A stretch of 64,000 nt of DNA from Comamonadaceae bacterium (GCA_027490925.1 JAIXXF010000034.1:97336-161335), one strand, 5' to 3'. Positions 1-8,488 are shown, numbered from the stretch's first letter. The notes: generated by a model from the letters alone, not told the origin. Translations and numbers: made by a program.

Positions 1-1014
1 GGCGTGATGCCGCTGGACATGCCCGAGTCGGTGTTGGTGCGATTCAAAGGCGAGATGCAGCCCGGTGTCACCTTGCGTGATTTGGTGCACGCCATTCCGC
101 TGTACGCCATAAAGGCCGGTTTGTTGACCGTGGCCAAAGCCGGCAAAAAGAACGTGTTTTCAGGCCGCATTCTGGAAATCGAGGGCCTGCCGGACCTGAA
201 GGTCGAGCAGGCGTTTGAACTGTCTGACGCGTCTGCCGAGCGTTCTGCTGCCGGTTGCACCATCAAACTCAATCCCGAGCCGATCAAGGAATACCTCACC
301 AGCAACGTCGTGCTGATGAAGAACATGATTGCCGACGGCTACGCCGACAAGCGCACGCTGGAGCGCCGCATCCAAAAGGTGGAGGCCTGGTTGGCCAAAC
401 CCCACCTGCTGGAGGCCGACAAAGACGCCGAATACGCGGCGGTCATTGAGATCGATCTGGCCGACATCAAGGAGCCCATCCTGTGCTGCCCCAACGACCC
501 GGACGACGCCAAGACCCTGTCTGAGGTGGCCGGTACCAAGATCGACGAGGCCTTCATCGGCTCATGCATGACCAACATTGGTCACTTCCGCGCCGCAGCC
601 AAGCTGCTGGGTGGTCAGCGCGACATCCCGGTCAAGTTGTGGGTTGCCCCGCCGACCAAGATGGACGAGAGCGAACTCATCAAAGAAGGCCACTACGCCG
701 CCTTTGGCACCGCAGGGGCCCGGACCGAAATGCCCGGCTGCTCACTGTGCATGGGCAACCAGGCGCAGGTTCGTGAAGGCGCGACTGTGGTTTCCACCAG
801 CACCCGTAACTTCCCCAACCGCCTCGGCAAGAACACCAATGTGTTCTTGGCGTCGGCCGAGCTGGCGGCCATCGCCTCCAAGCTGGGCAAGATTCCGACT
901 GTGGCCGAGTACCACGCCGCCATGGGCGTCATCAACCAGGACAACGCCAGCGTGTACAAGTACCTGAACTTCGACCAGATCCAGGAGTACAAGGACAACG
1001 CCGCCACCGTCTGA
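1..1014 (+). CDS. acnB: Aconitate hydratase B, C-terminal part (5' end outside window)
   Basis: The frame is open from the first base and 337 residues are visible; the N-terminal two thirds lie upstream of the window. AcnB interconverts citrate and isocitrate in the TCA cycle through a [4Fe-4S] cluster. Cluster-ligand motifs are present: SCMTNIGHF, and [10 protein letters not shown], where two cysteines sit three apart as in bacterial AcnB. The C-terminal swivel-type segment and the ending [12 protein letters not shown] are also typical of AcnB rather than AcnA. A strong hairpin terminator follows the stop codon by about 33 nt. The family call is secure; only the missing start limits it. Confidence 0.95.
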   Translation, partial: GVMPLDMPESVLVRFKGEMQPGVTLRDLVHAIPLYAIKAGLLTVAKAGKKNVFSGRILEIEGLPDLKVEQAFELSDASAERSAAGCTIKLNPEPIKEYLTSNVVLMKNMIADGYADKRTLERRIQKVEAWLAKPHLLEADKDAEYAAVIEIDLADIKEPILCCPNDPDDAKTLSEVAGTKIDEAFIGSCMTNIGHFRAAAKLLGGQRDIPVKLWVAPPTKMDESELIKEGHYAAFGTAGARTEMPGCSLCMGNQAQVREGATVVSTSTRNFPNRLGKNTNVFLASAELAAIASKLGKIPTVAEYHAAMGVINQDNASVYKYLNFDQIQEYKDNAATV

Positions 1015-1046
1015 CCCTTGTGGTGGCTGGCACAGCCAAGCTGTCG

Positions 1047-1070
1047 AAGCGGCCCCTGGGCCGCTTTTTT
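1047..1070 (+). terminator. Rho-independent terminator of acnB
   Basis: The stem AAGCGGCCC/GGGCCGCTT is followed by a run of T, 33 nt after the acnB stop codon. Confidence 0.85.
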
Positions 1071-1157
1071 CTTGCGCGTTCTTGTGAGAGCCTCCGCCAG
1101 GTGAAGCCATCGGGCGCGGAGAAAAGTAAGGGGTACGGACGCGACAAAAAGGCCATT

Positions 1158-1183
1158 AAAAAAGGGCCCTGAGGCCCTTTTTT
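1158..1183 (-). terminator. Terminator of the low-complexity protein gene
   Basis: On the minus strand an AAAAAAGGGCC-type stem around CTCA is followed by TTTTTT, 35 nt past the stop of the minus-strand gene at 1218. It is nearly symmetrical, so it could also stop read-through from acnB. Confidence 0.8.
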
Positions 1184-1217
1184 GAGGTGCTTGGCGTCTA
1201 GGCGCCAACGGGAACAT

Positions 1218-1988
1218 TCAGACTGGCAACTGTGGCAGGGCCAATGGCAGGCCTTCGGTCAGACCATTCAGCGCCGACAAGGGCAGCAGGGCGGTCACGC
1301 TACCAATGACGGGGAGGTCGCTCAGGGTGCTCAGCGGAACAGCGGCCAGCAAGCTGTCAACCGGCAACGCCGACAACAGGCCACCAACTGGCAGACCGTT
1401 CAAGAGGTCGTTCAGGGGCAGGCCATCGGTCAGACCGGCGACGGGCAGCTCGCTCAGCAGGCCGCTGGAGAGCAGGTCAGTCACGCTGCTGATCAGAGTC
1501 GTGCCGGTGGCAACCAGCGGCTCAATCAGGGTCAAGCCGGGGAGGCCGGTCAAGTTGCCAGCCAGCGGCAGGGCGGTCAAGCCGCTCAGCAAGTCGGCGT
1601 CGGCAGAGGCTTCCACTTTCACTTCGGAACCAGCCAAGCCAGACAGCAGGGGCAAGCCTGACAGCGCGCCAGTCAGGGCTTCCAACAAAGACTCCGTGAC
1701 CGAGGTGGCGGTGGTCAGCAGTGGGTCGATCAGATCGAGGCCTGGCAGTTCGGGCAGTTGGAGTTCGTTCGCCGAAGCGGTGAAACTCACTTCGCCCAGG
1801 GCGGATGTGGAGGTCACGGTGAGCTCAGGCGCGGTGGAGACCAGATCGGTCAGGGTGCTGATGCTGGACAGTAATGGCAAATCGGCCAGCAGACCGGACA
1901 GATCTGGCACGCCTGGCAGGCCGGCGGGCAGCAATGCGGTCAGGGCGCTCAATGGGGATTTGGAGGTAGAAACAGTAACAGAGCTCAT
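1218..1988 (-). CDS. Low-complexity acidic Leu/Pro/Gly-rich protein, function unknown
   Basis: The product is 256 residues with very skewed composition: rich in Leu, Ser, Thr, Gly, Pro, Ala and Val, about 23 Asp/Glu, two Lys, one Phe, and no Arg, His, Cys, Trp or Tyr. Motifs of the type GLP, LPGL and LLSGLP recur. Residues about 65-118 and 121-185 look like diverged copies of one module: EV-ASA, then LPGLDLIDPL or LPGLTLIEPL, then a Thr/Ser-rich stretch and LP..GL. No classical signal peptide or transmembrane segment is obvious. The ATG has a purine-rich AAAGG upstream, and its own terminator and promoter region support a real monocistronic gene. I do not recognise the family. A long plus-strand frame over the same DNA is a compositional shadow. 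Confidence 0.7.
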   Translation of the reverse strand: MSSVTVSTSKSPLSALTALLPAGLPGVPDLSGLLADLPLLSSISTLTDLVSTAPELTVTSTSALGEVSFTASANELQLPELPGLDLIDPLLTTATSVTESLLEALTGALSGLPLLSGLAGSEVKVEASADADLLSGLTALPLAGNLTGLPGLTLIEPLVATGTTLISSVTDLLSSGLLSELPVAGLTDGLPLNDLLNGLPVGGLLSALPVDSLLAAVPLSTLSDLPVIGSVTALLPLSALNGLTEGLPLALPQLPV

Positions 1989-2013
1989 GGGAGACCTTTC
2001 GTGGGGCTTTCAA

Positions 2014-2073
2014 ATTGGTTCGGGTAATCACCGATCGGGTAACCACCATTGAACCTAACGAACCAATATTCTA
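2014..2073 (-). promoter_or_regulatory. Putative promoter/operator region of the low-complexity protein gene
   Basis: Three signals overlap 25-85 nt upstream of the start codon. ATTGGTTCG (2014-2022) and CGAACCAAT (2059-2067) are a perfect 9-bp inverted repeat. CGGGTAATCACC (2021-2032) and CGGGTAACCACC (2036-2047) are direct repeats 15 bp apart with one mismatch. A minus-strand TAGAAT (2068-2073) could be a -10 box. Repeated half-sites beside a -10 box suggest binding of a regulator; this is inference. Confidence 0.4.
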
Positions 2074-2456
2074 GCGGTAGCGATACGAAAAATAATACTT
2101 TTAGACTAGGACGATGCTGGTGAGGGCCGAAAGTTGGCACTTTTTCACACCAGCTGCTAATTGCTGCCGCGTGGCGTTCACGAGAAATGGGCCACCTTGC
2201 CAATGGGCGATCCAGCGTGTCTTCCGCTTGATCGCTGGTCGGAACCCCCTGTTGTGTTCTCGCATCGACCAAGGCCGCGCCGGCTGGTGATGGATGACTC
2301 TGCATCGGCAACAAGCAGGTCGGGTGCTTTCTTTAAAGTCTGCGAAACGCCCAGCCGCCATGCACCAGCCCATCACAGCCAACTTGGTAACATAGCCTTG
2401 GAATTCGCAGGTCGCCAAAAGCCCTTCGATCACTCACCCATCCGGCTTTGTTGTCC
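2074..2456. other. Intergenic region without a convincing gene
   Basis: About 380 bp lie between the divergent low-complexity protein and TonB-C genes. Open frames of about 100 codons exist on both strands, but they show no recognisable domain, no good ribosome-binding site and no terminator. I see no RNA gene. Promoters for both neighbours probably lie here. Confidence 0.5.
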
Positions 2457-2924
2457 ATGAACACCCCAAGACCCAACGCGTTGCGCATCACCCTCTTTGC
2501 CTGGTTGTTGGCGCTTACGACAATGGCGACCACCACGGTCCTCGCCCAAGACACGGCCAGCGCTGCCGCCGAGGTCAAATCCAGCCCACGCCGCGTGGTG
2601 GTGCGCACCCTGGTCGATGGCAATGGGGCCGTGCAGGCCACCCAGATCCGCGAGAGCAGCGGTAATTCACGCTTGGACGAAGAAGCCATGCAGGTGGTGA
2701 CCCGGTCATGGAAGTTCAGCCCGTTGAAGATCAACGGCAAAGGCGTGGAGGTCTGGGTCAACGTGCCGATCAATTTTGTACAAGCCACACCCGCACCCGC
2801 GCCAGACAAGCCCGATCAAAGCCCTTCAGGCGCTGCGGTGGACGCTGTCCCTGCCAACGGCATGGCGCCCGCGTCCGCTGAGCCACCCGCCAGCGCCGCG
2901 CCTGGATCTGGTGGGGCCGATTGA
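2457..2924 (+). CDS. Secreted TonB C-terminal domain protein
   Basis: The product is 155 residues. An N-terminal signal peptide of about 31 residues ends near VLAQ. Residues about 45-108 match the TonB C-terminal fold (VDGNGAVQATQIRESSGN, LDEEAMQVV, WKFSPLKINGKGVEVWV), and a Pro/Ala-rich tail follows. TonB itself has an N-terminal anchor and a Pro-rich linker before this domain; here the order is reversed and no anchor remains after cleavage. It is therefore more likely a periplasmic TonB-C-fold protein than an energy transducer. ATG at 2457 was preferred to an in-frame TTG three codons upstream because the signal peptide begins there. Confidence 0.75.
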   Translation: MNTPRPNALRITLFAWLLALTTMATTTVLAQDTASAAAEVKSSPRRVVVRTLVDGNGAVQATQIRESSGNSRLDEEAMQVVTRSWKFSPLKINGKGVEVWVNVPINFVQATPAPAPDKPDQSPSGAAVDAVPANGMAPASAEPPASAAPGSGGAD

Positions 2925-3094
2925 GTCATTCCCGACCCTGCCGCAGTGTCCGCCTCACGTCCCGGCCACATAGGTCTGTTGTTGACGCAGCATGCACATT
3001 CAGCCGGCGTGCCCTGCTTTTTGTCCCTAGGCCCGGCCTCGGCCTGGCTTGCAGCCACCTCACTTGAGCTGGCCATTTCCCCAACGGAGTGACC

Positions 3095-4177
3095 ATGTCC
3101 CGTGTATTCAATTTCAGTGCCGGTCCTGCGACGCTGCCAGAAACGGTGTTGCGCCAAGCCGCATCTGAAATGCTGGATTGGCAAGGCTCTGGCATGTCAG
3201 TGATGGAAATGAGCCACCGAGGCAAGGAGTTCACAACCATACACGCCCAGGCGCACAGCCTGTTGCGTGAGCTGCTGTCCATTCCTGACAATTACCGCGT
3301 GTTGTTCTTGCAGGGAGGGGCCATTGGACAAAACGCCATCGTTCCAATGAACCTGTTGCGCGGTAAAGCGAGCGCTGACTACGTGAACACGGGGGAATGG
3401 TCAAAACGGTCGATCCAGGAAGCCCAGGCGTTTTGCCGCGTCAACGTGGCGGCCAGTGCTGAAGCCAGCCAGTTCACCAGCATCCCGCTGCAAGACCAGT
3501 GGCGACTCGACCCCAATGCGGCCTACGTCCACATTTGCGCCAACGAGACCATCGGCGGCGTGGAATACCACTGGACGCCAGACACGGGCAGCGTGCCGCT
3601 GGTGGCCGACATGTCGTCCAACCTCTTGTCCAAGCCGGTGGACGTGCGCAAGTTCGGCCTGATTTACGCCGGTGCGCAAAAGAACATGGGCCCGTCGGGG
3701 CTGACCGTGGTGATCGTGCGCGACGACCTGTTGGGCGGCGCGCTGCCTATCACCCCTTCGGCTTTCGATTACCGGCAGCAGGCCGATAACGACTCCATGC
3801 TGAACACGCCACCGACCTACGCGATCTACATCCTGGGTTTGGTTTGCCAGTGGGTAAAAGACCAAGGGGGCCTGCAGGCCATGGCCCAACACAACCAGAC
3901 AAAAGCCGCAGTGTTGTACGACTTCTTGGACAACAGCCGTTTTTTCAGCAGCCCAGTGGCGCGCGCCGACCGGTCGCTGATGAATGTGCCTTTCCGACTG
4001 AAAGACGCGGCTCTGGACGATGTTTTTTTGAAAGGTGCCCAAGCCCGCGGCATGGTGCAACTCAAAGGGCATCGCGTGCTGGGCGGCATGCGCGCCTCCA
4101 TCTACAACGCCATGCCGCTGGAAGGTGTTCGGGCGTTGGTGGCGTACATGCAAGAATTCGAGCAGCAACACGCCTGA
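3095..4177 (+). CDS. serC: Phosphoserine aminotransferase
   Basis: SerC is a pyridoxal-phosphate enzyme that converts 3-phosphohydroxypyruvate to phosphoserine (serine pathway) and the corresponding 4-carbon intermediate of pyridoxal phosphate synthesis. The 360-residue product starts RVFNFSAGPATLP, the family signature, and carries the PLP lysine at about residue 196 in YAGAQKNMGPSG. The C-terminus HRVLGGMRASIYNAMP is also diagnostic. ATG at 3095 has AACGGAG six nt upstream and was chosen over an in-frame GTG at 3089. Length matches the family (about 360). It stands alone on this strand, 170 bp after the TonB-C gene. Confidence 0.96.
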   Translation: MSRVFNFSAGPATLPETVLRQAASEMLDWQGSGMSVMEMSHRGKEFTTIHAQAHSLLRELLSIPDNYRVLFLQGGAIGQNAIVPMNLLRGKASADYVNTGEWSKRSIQEAQAFCRVNVAASAEASQFTSIPLQDQWRLDPNAAYVHICANETIGGVEYHWTPDTGSVPLVADMSSNLLSKPVDVRKFGLIYAGAQKNMGPSGLTVVIVRDDLLGGALPITPSAFDYRQQADNDSMLNTPPTYAIYILGLVCQWVKDQGGLQAMAQHNQTKAAVLYDFLDNSRFFSSPVARADRSLMNVPFRLKDAALDDVFLKGAQARGMVQLKGHRVLGGMRASIYNAMPLEGVRALVAYMQEFEQQHA

Positions 4178-4475
4178 TCCGCGCCGCTGCAGCAAACCAG
4201 GCCACGCTGGCCCATGATGCCCTTCAACAGGTCGGTCGGCGGTTCGGTCAAGCACCCGTCGCCACAACCTACTCGACGCAGCCGCACTTCGTCGATGGGC
4301 AAACCATGATCCTCACCGACGCGTCTTGTCCAAAGCGCTTGCCGTGGCGGCGTCATGGCGCAGGCGCCGCCCATACACCCACCCACGCACGCGCTCGCGC
4401 TCTGATCGCCCGGTGGGTGCGGCGCTCGCCGCATGCTTTCGGGCCTCGATTCGCCTGGCAGGGATGGTTGGGCGC

Positions 4476-5684
4476 ATGAGCTTGGTGAGCGTCGATCCCA
4501 AAGGGGTGCTGGTGGCTGGCGCAGGCATAGGCGGTCTGGCTACCGCACTGGCCCTGGCGCGCACGGGTGCGAATGTCACCGTGCTGGAGCGAGCTGCGGC
4601 GTTTGGCGAGGTGGGTGCTGGCATTCAGCTGGGCCCCAACGCGGTGCGTTGTCTCAGCGCCTGGGGTCTTGGGCACGACCTGTGCGCCATTGCCGCACAG
4701 CCGCAGCGTTTGCAAGTGCGGGATGCGCACACACACAGGCCGCTGGGCGCCCTGAGGTTGGGCGCTCACTTCCAGGCGCGGTACGGCCAACCCTACCTGA
4801 CCGCCCACCGTGCCGACTTGCACGCGCTGCTGTTGGATGCCAGTCAACGGGCTGGCGTCGCTGTCCAAACAGACATTGCTATCGAAAAAGTAGCGTCCGA
4901 TGCAATCGAGGCGAGGGCTTTCTGCCAAAAAGGCGGAGAAAACCGAGTGGAGGCAGCTGCGCAGGCCTTGATCGGCTGCGACGGTTTGTGGAGCGCAGTG
5001 CGGGCGCAGTTGCTGAACGATGGACCGCCGTCCGCCACGGGCCACCTGGCCTATCGGGCCTTGCTGCCCGCCGCGGATGCGGCAAACGGCGTGTCGCCCC
5101 ATGAGGTCACAGTCTGGCTGGGGCCCCAAATGCATGTGGTGTGCTACCCGGTACGGGCAGGCGGCTGGCTGAACTTGGTGGCGGTGGTGCACGGTTCGGC
5201 GGAGGCCGGTGCGTCCCGTCGCAGTTGGGCCCAACCGGCCGACGTGTGCACGCTGTTGACGTCGCTGCCGGGTGCCCACCCAGTGCTGCAAGACTTGGTG
5301 GGAGCGGCCTCTGGCTGGACCCGTTGGACGCTGCATGACCGGGACCCGCTGACTTCGCCCACCGCCTGCGCGCAGGGGCGCATCGCCTTGTTGGGCGATG
5401 CCGCGCACCCGATGCGTCCCTACTTGGCTCAAGGGGCGGCCATGGCGATAGAAGACGCTGCGGCGCTTGCACAGGCCTGGGGCGACACACCCGGTGAGGT
5501 GTCGCTGGCCTTAAAACACTATGCCGCTAGCCGCTGGCAGCGCAATGCCCGGGTGCAGGCCAAGGCACGCCGCAATGGCCGCATCTTCCACGCCCAAGGC
5601 GTGCTGCGTGCGGCCCGTGACTTGGCGATGCGGTGGGGCGGTGAACGTGTGTTGGATACCCCTTGGTTATACGGTGGGGGCTAG
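4476..5684 (+). CDS. FAD-dependent aromatic-ring monooxygenase (group A)
   Basis: The product is 402 residues from ATG 4476. It carries the three hallmarks of NAD(P)H-dependent flavoprotein hydroxylases: GAGIGG near the N-terminus for FAD, the LIGCDGLWSAVR (DG) motif, and LLGDAAHPMRPYLAQGA (GD motif). This resembles salicylate or 3-hydroxybenzoate 6-hydroxylases, but the substrate cannot be read from sequence. The frame is open further upstream, yet that extension is Arg-rich and lacks homology signs. A 17-nt palindromic repeat (4878-4894) lies inside the gene and is read in frame in the variable segment before the DG motif. No catabolic genes are adjacent, so the role may be ubiquinone-like or aromatic hydroxylation. 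Confidence 0.85.
   Translation: MSLVSVDPKGVLVAGAGIGGLATALALARTGANVTVLERAAAFGEVGAGIQLGPNAVRCLSAWGLGHDLCAIAAQPQRLQVRDAHTHRPLGALRLGAHFQARYGQPYLTAHRADLHALLLDASQRAGVAVQTDIAIEKVASDAIEARAFCQKGGENRVEAAAQALIGCDGLWSAVRAQLLNDGPPSATGHLAYRALLPAADAANGVSPHEVTVWLGPQMHVVCYPVRAGGWLNLVAVVHGSAEAGASRRSWAQPADVCTLLTSLPGAHPVLQDLVGAASGWTRWTLHDRDPLTSPTACAQGRIALLGDAAHPMRPYLAQGAAMAIEDAAALAQAWGDTPGEVSLALKHYAASRWQRNARVQAKARRNGRIFHAQGVLRAARDLAMRWGGERVLDTPWLYGGG
4878..4894 (+). repeat. Dispersed palindromic repeat, copy 1 (inside monooxygenase gene)
   Basis: GCTATCGAAAAAGTAGC fits the consensus GCTAY-N7-RTAGC shared by six sites in this window. It is read in frame (A-I-E-K-V-A) in a segment that is variable between homologues, and the repeat unit probably extends downstream to about 4937. 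Confidence 0.55.
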
Positions 5685-5736
5685 TGGGCGCTCGGCCCGT
5701 CTTGCCGGCTCAATGGCCTGTGGCGACGACCGGCGG

Positions 5737-6096
5737 TCAGCCACTGTGGCCGACCAACCCGTGCTTTTGGCGGGCGCGCTGGCACGCGTCGCTGCCCGCT
5801 TCGAATTCCCGGCAGGGTGACGGGCGCCATTCGTAGATTCCACAGCCCACCCGCTCGCCGACCCGTCCAGTGAGTGCCGCACACCGCACAGGCACGTGGT
5901 CGGTGCCGCGCATCCGGCAGGTGCTGCCATTCACTTCTACCGCCAAACCCACCGGCACCTTGCCGCCCATGTCCTCCAGCTCGTAGACCGCAAAGTCCAC
6001 CCGAAAGCTGGCGCAACAAGCGCCACAAGTTTGGCAATCGAGGTCACTGTCGGACCCACTTTGGGCCGACGCGTCGGGGCCGGGCTGCGCGGTCAT
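5737..6096 (-). CDS. YkgJ-family cysteine cluster protein
   Basis: The product is 119 residues. The N-terminal CQTCGACC is followed by further cysteines (STCRM, RCAAL, GCGIYEWRPSPCREF), the pattern of the YkgJ/zinc- or iron-binding cysteine cluster family. The biochemical role of the family is not established; Fe-S or metal binding is inferred. Its ATG overlaps the argF stop codon in an ATGA (6093-6096), so it is probably co-translated as the last gene of argD-argF-ykgJ. Whether that link is functional is unknown. Confidence 0.85.
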   Translation of the reverse strand: MTAQPGPDASAQSGSDSDLDCQTCGACCASFRVDFAVYELEDMGGKVPVGLAVEVNGSTCRMRGTDHVPVRCAALTGRVGERVGCGIYEWRPSPCREFEAGSDACQRARQKHGLVGHSG

Positions 6097-7049
6097 GCCA
6101 CGCGGCCAAGCAGCAGGTACTCCATCAAGGCCTTTTGCACATGCATGCGGTTTTCAGCCTCGTCCCAGACCACCGATTGGGGGCCGTCGATCACCTCGGC
6201 GCTGACCTCTTCGCCCCGATGCGCTGGCAGACAATGCATGAAGAGCGCCTCTGGTTTGGCTGCCCGCATCATGTCGGCGTTCACGCACCAATTGGCGAAG
6301 GCCCTCATACGTGCCTCGTTCTCAGCCTCGTAGCCCATGCTGGTCCAGACATCCGTGGTCACGAGGTCGGCTCCCGCGCAGGCGTCTCGCGGATCTTTGA
6401 AGATTTTGTAGCTGCCGCTGGACCGAAGCCCTGCCACCGCTGGGTCCACCTCGTAGCCGCTCGGGGTGCTGAGGTGCACCGTGAAGCCCAACAGCTCGGC
6501 GGCCTGCAGCCAAGTGTTGGCCATGTTGTTTCCGTCACCCACCCAAGCCACCACCTTGCCAGCCAGGCGGGCGGGGTCTGGTTGGCCCAGCGTGTCGGTG
6601 CCACGGTGCTCAAGGTAGGTGAACAAATCGGCCAAGATCTGGCAGGGGTGGAATTCGTTTGTGAGACCATTGATCACTGGCACCCGGGAATGGGTGGCAA
6701 AGCGCTCGATCTTGGTCTGCTCGTAGGTGCGGATCATCACCAGGTCTACCATGCGGCTGATGACTTTGGCGCTGTCTTCAATGGGCTCGGCCCGGCCCAG
6801 CTGGCTGTCCCCAGTGGTGAGGTGCACCACGCTGCCGCCCAACTGGTACATACCGGCCTCAAAGCTCACCCGTGTGCGCGTGCTGGCCTTCTCGAAAATC
6901 ATCGCCAGTGTGCGGTCCACCAACGGGTGGTGTTTCTCGTAAGCCTTGAATTTTTTCTTGATCAGTGCCGCGCGGGCGAACAGGTGCCGGTACTCGTCTG
7001 CATTCAGGTCGTTGAATTGCAGGTAGTGTTTGATGGCCGGGTTGGTCAT
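6093..7049 (-). CDS. argF: Ornithine carbamoyltransferase
   Basis: The enzyme condenses ornithine and carbamoyl phosphate to citrulline in arginine synthesis. The 318-residue product shows the carbamoyl-phosphate loop STRTRVSFE, the HPCQ motif, WVGDGNNMANTW, and the ornithine-binding MHCLPAHRGEEV. The start ATG is 7047-7049, inside an ATGA overlap with the argD stop; the frame continues upstream through argD only as a shadow. The overlap at the other end with the YkgJ gene suggests one polycistronic message transcribed right to left. Confidence 0.96.
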   Translation of the reverse strand: MTNPAIKHYLQFNDLNADEYRHLFARAALIKKKFKAYEKHHPLVDRTLAMIFEKASTRTRVSFEAGMYQLGGSVVHLTTGDSQLGRAEPIEDSAKVISRMVDLVMIRTYEQTKIERFATHSRVPVINGLTNEFHPCQILADLFTYLEHRGTDTLGQPDPARLAGKVVAWVGDGNNMANTWLQAAELLGFTVHLSTPSGYEVDPAVAGLRSSGSYKIFKDPRDACAGADLVTTDVWTSMGYEAENEARMRAFANWCVNADMMRAAKPEALFMHCLPAHRGEEVSAEVIDGPQSVVWDEAENRMHVQKALMEYLLLGRVA

Positions 7050-8269
7050 GGGTTTTCTGCCAAGAAGGCCTTGAGCAGCGGACAAAGGATGGCCACGATC
7101 TCCTCGGCCTCCGCTTCGGTGAGGATGAGCGGGGGCACCAGCCGGACGACGGTGTCGGCCGTCACGCTGATGAGCAGGCCAGCGTCTGCACAGCGCTGCA
7201 CCAGCACACCGCAGGGTTTCCAGAGGTCCACGCCCAGCATCAAGCCCATGCCGCGTATTTCTTTCACACCAGCGACCCCAGCGAGCTCGCGGTTGAGTGC
7301 CGCCTTGAGGTGGCCGCCCACCCGCAGCGCATTGTCCAGCAGGCCGTCTTCTTCCATGATGCGGATGGTCTCGATCCCCGCCCGCATGGCCAGCGGGTTG
7401 CCACCAAAGGTGGTGCCGTGGTTGCCTGGCTGAAAAATATTCGCGGCCTTGGGGCCGGTCACCACCGCGCCGATCGGTACGCCCGACCCCAGCCCCTTGG
7501 CCAGCGGCATCACATCGGGCAGGATCCCAGCCCACTGGTGGGCGAACCATTTGCCAGTGCGGCCCATGCCGCACTGCACTTCGTCAATCATGAGCAGCCA
7601 GTCGCGTTCGTCGCACAAGGCGCGGACCTCACGCAGGTACTCGGGCCGCATCGGGTTGACCCCGCCTTCGCCCTGGATGGCTTCGAAGAACACCGCCACG
7701 ACGTTGGCGTTGCCAGCGGTGGCCGCCTTCAGCTGGTCGATGTTGTTGACAGGTACCCGGATGAAACCTTCCACCAACGGGCCGAAGCCCGCCTGCACCT
7801 TGGGGTTTCCGGTGGCACTCAAAGTGGCGATGCTGCGGCCATGGAACGCCTTCTCGTACACCACCACCTGAGGGTTGTCGATGCCTTTGTCGTGCCCGTA
7901 CTTGCGCGCCAGTTTCAGCGCCGCCTCGTTGGCTTCCAGACCGGTGGAACAGAAGAACACATTGGTCATCCCTGACAGCGCCACCAATTTAGCCGCCAGG
8001 ACCTCCTGCCCAGGGATGTGGTAATAATTGCTGGTGTGGATCAATTTGGCAATCTGATCTTGCAAGGCGGGCACCAATTTGGGGTGCGCGTGGCCCAAGG
8101 TATTGACCGCGATGCCGCCCAGCCCATCCAAATACACATTGCCATTGACGTCCCATACCCGGCTGCCTTGGCCGTGCGAGAGCGCGATCGGTACCCGCCC
8201 GTAGGTGTTCATCACATGCGGCGAGGTGGGCACGGTGGCGGCGTTCAACGGAGGGACGATGGCGTTCAT
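7046..8269 (-). CDS. argD: Acetylornithine aminotransferase (class III PLP enzyme)
   Basis: The 407-residue product is a class III aminotransferase. It shows TGLEANEAALKLARKYG, the PLP aspartate in LLMIDEVQCGMGRTG, the Schiff-base lysine in MPLAKGLGSGVPIGA, and HGTTFGGNPL. The reaction is N-acetylglutamate semialdehyde to N-acetylornithine, and the enzyme often also acts on succinyl-diaminopimelate. The neighbouring argF supports ArgD rather than a 4-aminobutyrate transaminase. ATG at 8269 is preceded by GGAG at suitable spacing and was preferred to an upstream TTG. It overlaps argF by 4 nt. A minus-strand TAGAAT at 8342-8347 may be its -10 box. Confidence 0.92.
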   Translation of the reverse strand: MNAIVPPLNAATVPTSPHVMNTYGRVPIALSHGQGSRVWDVNGNVYLDGLGGIAVNTLGHAHPKLVPALQDQIAKLIHTSNYYHIPGQEVLAAKLVALSGMTNVFFCSTGLEANEAALKLARKYGHDKGIDNPQVVVYEKAFHGRSIATLSATGNPKVQAGFGPLVEGFIRVPVNNIDQLKAATAGNANVVAVFFEAIQGEGGVNPMRPEYLREVRALCDERDWLLMIDEVQCGMGRTGKWFAHQWAGILPDVMPLAKGLGSGVPIGAVVTGPKAANIFQPGNHGTTFGGNPLAMRAGIETIRIMEEDGLLDNALRVGGHLKAALNRELAGVAGVKEIRGMGLMLGVDLWKPCGVLVQRCADAGLLISVTADTVVRLVPPLILTEAEAEEIVAILCPLLKAFLAENP

Positions 8270-8341
8270 GGCAGGGCTCCCTAAGCTCAATTGGCATCAG
8301 CCCTGGGGCAGGCGTTGCGCCGCCGGTGGGCGAAGCCTGTG

Positions 8342-8347
8342 ATTCTA
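8342..8347 (-). promoter_or_regulatory. Possible -10 box of the argD operon
   Basis: TAGAAT on the minus strand lies about 73 nt before the argD start. No good -35 hexamer was found 16-18 nt further upstream, so the call is weak. Confidence 0.3.
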
Positions 8348-8488
8348 GGTCCAGCGCTTGTTGTGCACAGTGACCAGCCGCGGTCAGGGCCATGACGCGG
8401 CGGTGTGCGACCCATCAGATAGAATGCTTGTGCAGTGCAACATGCCGGTGAGCACGGCCACTGCACCACCCGATCTGACCCGCACCCG

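Noticed and set aside
1306..2052. A 248-codon plus-strand frame opposite the low-complexity gene.
   Set aside because: It is a compositional shadow: Ser/Arg/Pro/Gly-rich, no ribosome site and it lies exactly antisense to the better-supported minus-strand gene, which has a start region, promoter signals and terminator.
2101..2433. A 110-codon minus-strand frame in the gap before the TonB-C gene.
   Set aside because: No motif, no ribosome site, and an overlapping frame on the other strand is equally long, so neither is supported.
5874..7433. A 519-codon plus-strand frame spanning argF and the 3' part of argD.
   Set aside because: It lies antisense to two well-recognised enzymes and its His/Ala/Gly-rich translation shows no family motifs; long antisense frames are common in GC-rich DNA.
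7050..7574. A longer ArgF starting upstream in the argD region.
   Set aside because: The upstream translation is out-of-frame argD, while the family N-terminus begins at the ATG in the ATGA overlap.
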